From Acidimicrobiia bacterium (lineage in GTDB: Bacteria > Actinomycetota > Acidimicrobiia > Acidimicrobiales > AC-14), in NCBI GenBank assembly GCA_019243595.1, contig JAFAUA010000099.1, forward strand, positions 1-11,056: a stretch of DNA of 11,056 nucleotides. The letters are read 5' to 3'. A model generated the notes under the pieces. That model ran no database searches and had not been told where the DNA came from. It saw only the letters and a program-made list of their open reading frames with translations. Both the position numbers and the translations under genes were made by a program. Below are positions 5,992 through 11,056 of this stretch, in pieces (position 1 is the first letter of the stretch; each line of letters opens with the position of its first letter).

Positions 5992-7647
5992 TTACACAGA
6001 GGGGGGGAGGCGACGCCGGAGCCGGCGGAGGCCAAATCCGGCGAACAACGCGATGCCCGCGGCTGCGATCGGAGCGTGTCCGCCCGTCGTGGCCAGCTCA
6101 GCCGCTGGTGCAGCAGGCGTTGCGCCGGGCGCCGGACCGGAGGCAGTGGGCGGCGCCGGCGATGGCGACCCTACGGATGCACGCGCGCCCAACACCGAGG
6201 CACCTGCGGTTGACGCGGTCTTGAACGGCCACACGCCGTTGAGGAAGCGCACGGCGTAGAAGCCGCTGAAGCCGTCCGAGTACCAGATCTCGCCGCGCTC
6301 GGGCACGAAGGCGGGCGCGCTCGCTGCCCACGAGGGGAGCTCGGGGGTCTGGTGGCTGACCACCGGGAGGTTGGCGTACGCCAGCTCCTTGGGGTGGAGC
6401 GGGTCGCGGATGTCGAAGACGCGCATGCCCGACGACAGGAAGCCGCACGCCACGATTCCCGGATCGACGCGCGAGGGAACCGCGCAGTAGTGCGCCGTGT
6501 AGCCGATGATCGGTGTCCCGCCCGGATCGGTCTGCTCGGGGCCCTGCTCGTTGGCGGGCATATTGACTTCGAGCCGCAGGTTCGAGACGACCTTCGGGTG
6601 GGTGTCGTCGGCGATGTCGATCATGCGCGCCGCGCCGACGGGCGCCGACCGGTCGAGCGGTCCCTTCGGGTAGTTCAACCGGCTGAACTCGTCGACCTCG
6701 ACCAGGTACGGGTGGCCGTTGATCGAGACGGGGATCGCGGTCTGGGGGATGCTGACTTCGGGCCAGGAGGTGTGGCTGATGACGCGTACCTGCGGGTTCT
6801 GCTTGCGCTGCTGGATCTGGCTGACGTCGAGGATGGTGAGCCCGGCGTTGGTGCCGGCGTCGGCGATGTCGGCGATGTAGAGGCGGTTGCCGTCGTCGCT
6901 CACGTTCATGCCATGGGCGACCCACTGCGTTCCGAGCCAGATGGGCACGGGAACACTGGGGTTGGTGACGTCGAGGGCGACGATCGTGTGACCCGCGGTG
7001 CCGCTCACCCAGAAGGTGTTCCCGTCGGGTGAGAACGTGCCCTCGTGGCCGAAGATCCCGAACGGCCCGCTCGACTTCAGAGTCGGATGCAGGCAATTCT
7101 TGCTGACGTCGTAGATGTCGACGAAGCCGGGCAGCGTTGCCGCGTTGCCCATGTCGGCAGCGAGCAGGCCCCGCTTGACGTTCAGGCTCAGCGACTCGTG
7201 CGGCGTGATCATCGCTGGCGTCGTCAGCGTGTCCGTGTGCTTTGGGTGGGCCGGGTCCGACATGTCGAGGACGAACACGCCCGCCGTGTGGCCCGGGCTG
7301 CTGAGGAACACTTGGAACGGCAGCAGGGGACCGCTGTCGTAGAAGCCGCACTCGTGGCCGGCGGCGTCGATGTACCGGTACACCCGGAAGCCGGCGTTGC
7401 TGCCGTCGTGTCCGATCAGCGCCAGGTTGCACGTATAGCCCTGCGCCGCCCGGCCGCTCTTGAAGTCCGACGACGGCACCCGCCCCTGCTCTGCGGTCTC
7501 GGGCTTCGACCCTGGACCGCACTGCGCCTTGGGCGTCGGACCGGGATCGACCGTCGGCGACGCCGCCCGCGCCAGGCTCGTGGTCCCGCCTGCGAGCCCG
7601 AGCAGCAACGCTGCCACGACGATCGAAAAAATCCTGGTCCGACGCAT
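5992..7647 (-). CDS. Secreted, sortase-anchored beta-propeller protein (LVIVD-type repeats), paralogue 1
   Basis: A 551-residue cell-surface protein. A Sec signal peptide (RRTRIF, hydrophobic core 7-20, probable cleavage after Ala-Arg-Ala28) is followed by a propeller of LVIVD-like blades: GVFVLDMSDPAHP (123-135), GFVDIYDVSKN (174-184), IVALDVTNPSVP (222-233), LTILDVSQI (270-278), ARMIDIADDTHP (340-351) and MRVFDIRDPLHP (408-419). Cys43, 73, 100, 185, 388 and 401 are all conserved in the neighbouring paralogue. A Pro/Ala/Ser linker (about 477-517) leads to LATTG (518-522), a hydrophobic segment (525-540) and RRLRRR: a sorting signal of the LAxTG kind used by class E sortases. The ATG at 7647 was chosen because the signal peptide begins there; an upstream GTG at 7692 adds an unconserved polar stretch. 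It lies 48 bp downstream of its paralogue, probably in one operon. Ligand and function are unknown. Confidence 0.88.
   Translation of the reverse strand: MRRTRIFSIVVAALLLGLAGGTTSLARAASPTVDPGPTPKAQCGPGSKPETAEQGRVPSSDFKSGRAAQGYTCNLALIGHDGSNAGFRVYRYIDAAGHECGFYDSGPLLPFQVFLSSPGHTAGVFVLDMSDPAHPKHTDTLTTPAMITPHESLSLNVKRGLLAADMGNAATLPGFVDIYDVSKNCLHPTLKSSGPFGIFGHEGTFSPDGNTFWVSGTAGHTIVALDVTNPSVPVPIWLGTQWVAHGMNVSDDGNRLYIADIADAGTNAGLTILDVSQIQQRKQNPQVRVISHTSWPEVSIPQTAIPVSINGHPYLVEVDEFSRLNYPKGPLDRSAPVGAARMIDIADDTHPKVVSNLRLEVNMPANEQGPEQTDPGGTPIIGYTAHYCAVPSRVDPGIVACGFLSSGMRVFDIRDPLHPKELAYANLPVVSHQTPELPSWAASAPAFVPERGEIWYSDGFSGFYAVRFLNGVWPFKTASTAGASVLGARASVGSPSPAPPTASGPAPGATPAAPAAELATTGGHAPIAAAGIALFAGFGLRRLRRRLPPSV
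6082..6096 (-). other. Sortase recognition motif LATTG, paralogue 1
   Basis: Encodes Leu518-Ala-Thr-Thr-Gly522, followed in frame by about 16 hydrophobic residues and an Arg-rich tail up to the stop. This is the three-part cell-wall sorting signal. No sortase gene is in the window. Confidence 0.7.
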
Positions 7648-7656
7648 GAGATGACG

Positions 7657-7682
7657 ATTCGGCGCGGGATGAGGAAGTCCCT
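7657..7682 (-). promoter_or_regulatory. Shared 26-nt upstream element, copy 1
   Basis: Minus-strand AGGGACTT-N8-CGCGCCGAAT, ending 9 nt before the ATG at 7647. The same element with the same internal spacing lies before the paralogue at 9333-9358, where it ends 8 nt before the ATG. The one-base difference changes the reading frame, so conservation is at the DNA/RNA level and not as protein. GGGAC and CGAAT, 15 nt apart, could be an extracytoplasmic-function sigma-type promoter, or the element may act in the mRNA leader. Confidence 0.45.
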
Positions 7683-7695
7683 GCCGCCGCACGTT

Positions 7696-9324
7696 CTACC
7701 GGGGCGCCACCCGGCGCCGGAAGCCGAGGAGTGCCAAGCCGCCTATGAGGGCAGCCCCCGCTGCGCCGACCGGGACCGATGTCCCCGTCGTCGCCAGCTG
7801 GGCCGCAGGGGCGGCCGGCGGCGCAGCCGGTGCTAGTTGTGCAGGTTGGTTCACGCGGGCCGCTTGCACGGCGGCCGGGTGGGCGGTCTGAGCGGTACCG
7901 GCTGCGGCAGTCGCGAACGGCCAGACCCCGTTGGTGAGGTGAACGTTGTAGAAGCCGCTGTTGCCGTCGGCGTACCAGATCTCGCCCCGCTCGGGGGCGA
8001 AGGCGGGCGCCGACATGTCGAAGGCGCTCGCACCCTCGCCGGGCTTAGTCGCGTTGACGACCGAGTTGGCGTAGGCGATCTCACGCGGGTGGTACGGGTC
8101 GCGGATGTCGAAGACCCGCAGGCCCGACATGATGAAGCTGCACGCCGCGATCCCGGGGTCGGTGCGGCTGGGCACGGCGCAGTAATGGCCCGCGTACCCC
8201 TGAACGAGGAAGTTCGCGCCCGGGTCCTTCACCTGGTCGCCAGCACGATTGGCGGGCTGGTTGACCTGGAGACGCATGCGGGAGATCACCTTGGGGTGCG
8301 TCTCGTCACCGATGTCGATGATGCGCGCCGCGCCGACTGGGCTGTTGGGTGACGTGGTTGTTCCGCGGGAGTACTCGTCGATCTCCACCAGATAGGGATG
8401 GCCGCCGATCGTCACCGGGATCGGAACCTGGGGGATGCTGACCTCGGGCCACGTCAGGTGGCTGACGACCCGCATCTGTGGGTTCGGCAGCCGCTTCTGG
8501 ATGTCGCTGCTGTCGAAAATCCAGAGCCCCGGCGAATTGCCGAGGTCGGCGGCGTACACACGATTGCCGTCGTCGCTGACGTTGAGGCCATGGATCGCGT
8601 ACTTGGCCGACGTCCACAGGAGCTTGGGCACCACCGGGTTGGAGATGTCGAGGGCCGTGAACGTCTTGCCGCCGGCCGAGCTCACCCAGAAGGTGTTGCC
8701 GTCGGGTGTGAAGTTGCCCTCGTGGCCCAGGATGCCGAGGGGCGAGCTCGACTGCAGCTGCGGGTGGCGGCAGTCCTTGTGGACGTCGTAGATGTCGACG
8801 AATCCGGGGTTGAACGTGGGGTAGCCCATGTCGGCGGCGAGCAGACCGCGCTTTGTGTCGAGGCTCAGCGACTCATGCGGCGACAGCATCGCCGGGGTCG
8901 TGAGGGCGTCGGTCTGCACCGGGTGGGCGGGGTCGGCCATGTCGAGCACAAAGACGCCGAGGCGCTGGGTCGGGTTCAGGGCGGCGGCCGTGGGGAACAG
9001 CAGGGTCGAGTCGTAGAACGCGCACTCGTGGCCTGCGGCGTCGATGTAGCGGAAGACCTTGAAGCCGCCTGTGCGGCCGTAGTGAGAGCGGATCTCGGTG
9101 TTGCACGTGTAGCCCTGGGCGGCGCGGCCGCTCGCCACGTCTGCAGCGCTGACCCGCCCCTGGGTACCGGTCTCGGGCTTGGATCCCGGCCCGCACGGCG
9201 CATCTGCGATCGCGGGCGGCACCGTCGGCAGGGTCGACGTCGCGGCGTGCGCGCCGACAAGACCGCCGCTGCCGGCCAGGAGCAGCGCGGCCGCGAACAC
9301 AGAGAAAGAGCGCGCCCCCCGCAT
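7696..9324 (-). CDS. Secreted, sortase-anchored beta-propeller protein (LVIVD-type repeats), paralogue 2
   Basis: A 542-residue paralogue of the downstream protein, similar over nearly its whole length. The signal peptide (MRGARSFSVFAAALLLAGSG, probable cleavage after Ala-His-Ala27) is followed by blades GVFVLDMADPAHP (123-135), GFVDIYDVHKD (174-184), FTALDISNPVVP (222-233), LWIFDSSDI (267-275), ARIIDIGDETHP (333-344) and LRVFDIRDPYHP (402-413). Cys44, 74, 101, 185, 382 and 395 match the other copy one for one. The C-terminus has an Ala/Pro/Gln linker (about 475-509), LATTG (510-514), a hydrophobic segment (516-534) and RRR. An ATG at 9366 is in frame but overlaps the previous gene, and its extra residues are not conserved, so 9324 is preferred. 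It lies 34 bp after the NTF2-like gene. The tandem arrangement indicates local gene duplication followed by divergence. I see no enzyme motif; binding or adhesion at the cell wall is the cautious reading. Confidence 0.88.
   Translation of the reverse strand: MRGARSFSVFAAALLLAGSGGLVGAHAATSTLPTVPPAIADAPCGPGSKPETGTQGRVSAADVASGRAAQGYTCNTEIRSHYGRTGGFKVFRYIDAAGHECAFYDSTLLFPTAAALNPTQRLGVFVLDMADPAHPVQTDALTTPAMLSPHESLSLDTKRGLLAADMGYPTFNPGFVDIYDVHKDCRHPQLQSSSPLGILGHEGNFTPDGNTFWVSSAGGKTFTALDISNPVVPKLLWTSAKYAIHGLNVSDDGNRVYAADLGNSPGLWIFDSSDIQKRLPNPQMRVVSHLTWPEVSIPQVPIPVTIGGHPYLVEIDEYSRGTTTSPNSPVGAARIIDIGDETHPKVISRMRLQVNQPANRAGDQVKDPGANFLVQGYAGHYCAVPSRTDPGIAACSFIMSGLRVFDIRDPYHPREIAYANSVVNATKPGEGASAFDMSAPAFAPERGEIWYADGNSGFYNVHLTNGVWPFATAAAGTAQTAHPAAVQAARVNQPAQLAPAAPPAAPAAQLATTGTSVPVGAAGAALIGGLALLGFRRRVAPR
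7783..7797 (-). other. Sortase recognition motif LATTG, paralogue 2
   Basis: Encodes Leu510-Ala-Thr-Thr-Gly514, followed by a hydrophobic segment and Arg536-538. The same pentapeptide is conserved between paralogues although the linkers before it have diverged, which supports a functional sorting signal. Confidence 0.7.
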
Positions 9325-9332
9325 AGGAAAGA

Positions 9333-9358
9333 ATTCGGCGCGCGCACCCAAAGTCCCT
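9333..9358 (-). promoter_or_regulatory. Shared 26-nt upstream element, copy 2
   Basis: Minus-strand AGGGACTT-N8-CGCGCCGAAT, beginning on the base after the TAA stop of the NTF2-like gene and ending 8 nt before the ATG at 9324. All 18 defined bases match the copy at 7657-7682, while the 8-nt middle differs. Confidence 0.45.
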
Positions 9359-9784
9359 TTAGCCATCGGTCAACGGGTCGACCCGCAGGCGGGTGAGCAC
9401 GAGCCGCCGGATGCGCCAGCCTCCGTCCTCGCGCACGTACTCCTCGTTGTAGTGCCCGTACCCGCGGAAGCTGGCCGACGGGTGCTCGGGGAACTCGACG
9501 TAGTCGAACATCGCCCACACCCCCGTCGCCGTGTCGGGCCCGGTCAGAGTGATCTCGGGCATGTGACCGTGGTGGACGGTGACCACGTCGGCCAGCAGCT
9601 TGGAGATGAAGCCGGCGATGTCGTCCCCGCCCTCGCGGCGGCGTCCCTCGGCCTCCAGAACAGCGTCAGCGGTGAAGACATCGCGGAAGCCCACCCAGTC
9701 CTTGGTGTCCATGCAGCGGAAGTAGCGGGCCTTGAGCTGCTTGATGGCCTCGATGTCGAGCAGTTGCTGGAGCGGATCAGACAT
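9359..9784 (-). CDS. NTF2/SnoaL-like family protein
   Basis: A 141-residue cone-shaped alpha+beta (NTF2-like) protein. Recognisable parts are the opening helix IEAIKQLKARYFRCMDTKDW (11-30) with the 'F-x-D-V-F-T-A-D-A-V' strand turn (33-42), VTVHHGHMPEITLTG (68-82) and the closing strands GYGHYNEEYVREDGGWRIRR (108-127). Members act as dehydratases, isomerases or small-ligand binders. Tyr21, His72 or His74, and Asp94 lie in the pocket-facing regions where steroid/bile-acid dehydratases of this fold (BaiE) keep their Tyr-His-Asp set, but I could not verify the alignment. The ATG at 9784 is preferred over two upstream ATGs because the family's N-terminus begins near it. It heads the probable operon with the two propeller genes and diverges from the luciferase-like gene. 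It has no signal peptide, so it works in the cytoplasm, unlike its operon partners. Confidence 0.87.
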   Translation of the reverse strand: MSDPLQQLLDIEAIKQLKARYFRCMDTKDWVGFRDVFTADAVLEAEGRRREGGDDIAGFISKLLADVVTVHHGHMPEITLTGPDTATGVWAMFDYVEFPEHPSASFRGYGHYNEEYVREDGGWRIRRLVLTRLRVDPLTDG

Positions 9785-9792
9785 GACCTGGC

Positions 9793-9798
9793 TAGTTT
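9793..9798 (+). promoter_or_regulatory. Candidate -10 element for the luciferase-like gene
   Basis: TAGTTT fits TANNNT and lies 11 nt before the GTG at 9810, so the mRNA would have almost no leader. No clear -35 box is visible at the right distance. Confidence 0.3.
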
Positions 9799-9809
9799 CC
9801 ACCAGCATC

Positions 9810-10793
9810 GTGGTCCACTTCACTGCGCGCTACGACCTCCGCCGTCCGGCGTTCGCGTCGACGCCGCGCCACGAGATCTACGCCGCTGCGCTCGACCAGG
9901 CTGCCTACTGCGACGAGCACGGCTTCGCCAACATCGCCGTCTCCGAGCACCACGGCGTCGACGACGGCTACCTGCCCTCGCCGCTGGTGGTGGCCGCCGC
10001 CATGGCCGCCCGTACGAAGAGCATCCGCATCACCATCGCCGCCATGCTCGCTCCTCTCCACGACCCGCTGCGCCTGGCCGAGGACACGGCAGTGCTCGAC
10101 AACGTGAGCGGTGGGCGCGTGGGGTACGTGTTCGGCCTCGGGTACCGGCCCGAGGAATATGCGATGTTCGACCGCCCCTGGAAGAGCCGTGGCGACGACA
10201 TCGAGACGGCGGTTGAGACGGTGCTCAAGGCGTGGACCGGCGAGCCGTTCACCTACCAGGGACGCACCGTGCAGGTGACCCCGGCGCCGATGAGCAAGCC
10301 GCATCCGATGGCGTTCTACGGCGGCGTGTCCAAGGCCGCGGCCAAGCGGGCGGCTCGCCTCGGGCTCGACTTCTTCCCACAGGTGAGCGACCCGTCGCTG
10401 GCCGAGTGCTACCGGGAGGCCTGTCGCGAGCTGGGGCGTGAGCCCGGCACCATCTTCCTGCCGCCCCCGGGCCCGGGCACGATCTTCTGCGCCGAGGATC
10501 CCGACGCCTTCTGGGACCGCTACGGCGAGCATCTTCTCCACGAGGCGCGCGTGTACGACTCTTGGCAGGGCCAGAACGATTCGGTGGTCCGCGACAGCTC
10601 CAAGACCGTCGACGAGATGCGCGACGCGGGTGCGTACGTCGTCTGGACTCCCGACGAGCTCATTGCCCGCGTGCGCTCCGGCGCGGTCACCGGCGTCACC
10701 ACTCATCCCATGTGTGGCGGACTGCCGCCCGAAGGCGCGTGGGAGAACCTGCGCCTGCTCGCCGAGGTCGTCCTGCCCGCGGTGACAAGCTGA
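9810..10793 (+). CDS. LLM-class flavin-dependent oxidoreductase (luciferase-like monooxygenase)
   Basis: A 327-residue TIM-barrel flavoenzyme of the bacterial luciferase superfamily (FMN- or F420-dependent). Landmarks are the first strand HFTARYDLRRPAF (3-15), the NIAVSEHHGVDDGYLPSPLV segment (41-60), TKSIRITIAAMLAPLHDPLR (69-88), then LDNVSGGRVGYVFGLGYRPEEY (96-117, the usual 'D-x-x-S-x-G-R' barrel motif) and PHPMAFYGGVSKAAAKRAARL near residues 166-186. The GTG at 9810 begins the first barrel strand directly. The ATG at 9783 would add nine unrelated residues and overlap the divergent start codon, so it is less likely. The next gene, an acyl-CoA synthetase, begins 8 bp after its stop, so they probably form an operon. 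It could hydroxylate, desaturate or reduce a catabolic intermediate; the sequence does not settle which cofactor or substrate. Confidence 0.92.
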   Translation: MVHFTARYDLRRPAFASTPRHEIYAAALDQAAYCDEHGFANIAVSEHHGVDDGYLPSPLVVAAAMAARTKSIRITIAAMLAPLHDPLRLAEDTAVLDNVSGGRVGYVFGLGYRPEEYAMFDRPWKSRGDDIETAVETVLKAWTGEPFTYQGRTVQVTPAPMSKPHPMAFYGGVSKAAAKRAARLGLDFFPQVSDPSLAECYREACRELGREPGTIFLPPPGPGTIFCAEDPDAFWDRYGEHLLHEARVYDSWQGQNDSVVRDSSKTVDEMRDAGAYVVWTPDELIARVRSGAVTGVTTHPMCGGLPPEGAWENLRLLAEVVLPAVTS

Positions 10794-10801
10794 CCCTCAC
10801 C

Positions 10802-11056
10802 ATGCCGAGAGACGTCTGGCTGAGCGACGAGCAGCACACGGTGCCGTCGCTGCTCGAGGCTCGTCTGGACACCGATCCCGACGGCGAGTATCTCGACATC
10901 ACCGGCACCAAGCTCTCGGCGGCCGACGTCGAGTGCACCTCCAGCCGCCTGGCCAACGCCCTCGCCGAGCTGCGGCTGCGTCCGGGCGACCGGGTCGCGA
11001 CACTCATCGAGAACTCACCGCATGCGCTGCTGGCCTGGTGGGGGGCCATCCGGGGC
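10802..11056 (+). CDS. Acyl-CoA synthetase (ANL superfamily AMP-binding enzyme), N-terminal part
   Basis: Only the first 85 residues are present; the frame is open at the window edge. It starts MPRDVWLSDEQHTVPSLLEA and continues with YLDITGTKLSAADVECTSSR, LANALAELRLRPGDRVATLI and ENSPHALLAWWGAIRG. This is the usual opening of an AMP-dependent acyl-CoA synthetase: 'the substrate-binding N-terminal domain with L-x-x-G-D-R-V-A and the E-N-x-P/S-x-x-x-L-x-x-W-x-A' pattern. Such enzymes activate carboxylic acids with ATP and CoA. The AMP-binding and C-terminal domains are beyond the window. It lies 8 bp after the luciferase-like gene, has no clear ribosome site and is probably translated by coupling. 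It would supply the CoA ester used by the dehydrogenase, MaoC and crotonase enzymes upstream in the window, which is inference. Confidence 0.88.
   Translation, partial: MPRDVWLSDEQHTVPSLLEARLDTDPDGEYLDITGTKLSAADVECTSSRLANALAELRLRPGDRVATLIENSPHALLAWWGAIRG

Noticed and set aside
5721..6035. N-terminal extension of the winged-helix protein
   Set aside because: Low-complexity sequence that overlaps both the small coupled ORF and the end of propeller paralogue 1.
9325..9366. Start of propeller paralogue 2 at the ATG at 9366
   Set aside because: It would overlap the previous gene by 8 nt and add residues that are not conserved with paralogue 1, although it cannot be excluded entirely.
8398..9396. 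Plus-strand open frame opposite propeller paralogue 2
   Set aside because: Antisense shadow; the same kind of frame appears opposite paralogue 1, as expected from shared sequence.
9782..9785. CATG as overlapping start codons of the NTF2-like and luciferase-like genes
   Set aside because: The luciferase-like fold begins at the GTG at 9810; the residues from the ATG at 9783 do not fit the family, so the overlap is probably chance.

Overview
The window is dense, high-G+C bacterial DNA with almost no intergenic space. Many genes start at GTG, start codons are often not preceded by a Shine-Dalgarno sequence, and there is a flavin-dependent luciferase-like oxidoreductase, FAS1-like/MaoC dehydratase and LAxTG-type sorting signals. 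Together these point to an Actinomycetota chromosome. An Acidimicrobiia-like lineage is a guess that I cannot prove from the sequence. I see no transposase, integrase, tRNA, rRNA or CRISPR array.

Layout. 7-1356 (-) encodes a type-1 periplasmic-binding-fold protein that lacks a signal peptide. 1480-2139 (+) encodes a small protein made of two tandem ferredoxin-like (alpha/beta-barrel) repeats. 2160-3407 (-) is an acyl-CoA dehydrogenase. It diverges, across only 20 bp, from a two-gene unit (+) of a double-hot-dog MaoC dehydratase (3428-4681) and a crotonase (4678-5487). 5484-5890 (-) is a compact pair: a newly recognised ~56-residue small protein whose stop overlaps the start of a 78-residue winged-helix protein. 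It sits behind three CCACAGG direct repeats placed around a plausible promoter. 5992-9784 (-) looks like a three-gene operon: an NTF2/SnoaL-like protein followed by two paralogous secreted beta-propeller (LVIVD-type) proteins that end in a sortase signal (LATTG, hydrophobic segment, arginines). 9810-11056 (+) holds a luciferase-like monooxygenase and the start of an acyl-CoA synthetase that runs off the window.

How the genes may work together. Acyl-CoA synthetase, acyl-CoA dehydrogenase, MaoC hydratase/dehydratase and crotonase are consecutive steps of a beta-oxidation-like route. With the luciferase-like oxidoreductase and the NTF2-fold protein they suggest CoA-dependent breakdown of a steroid-, terpenoid- or alicyclic-type substrate, but the substrate cannot be read from the sequence. 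The signal-less binding protein may be an intracellular ligand sensor for this region. The two wall-anchored propellers are the least explained part. They share six cysteines, several histidines and an upstream 26-nt element, and are the best candidate for an undescribed system.
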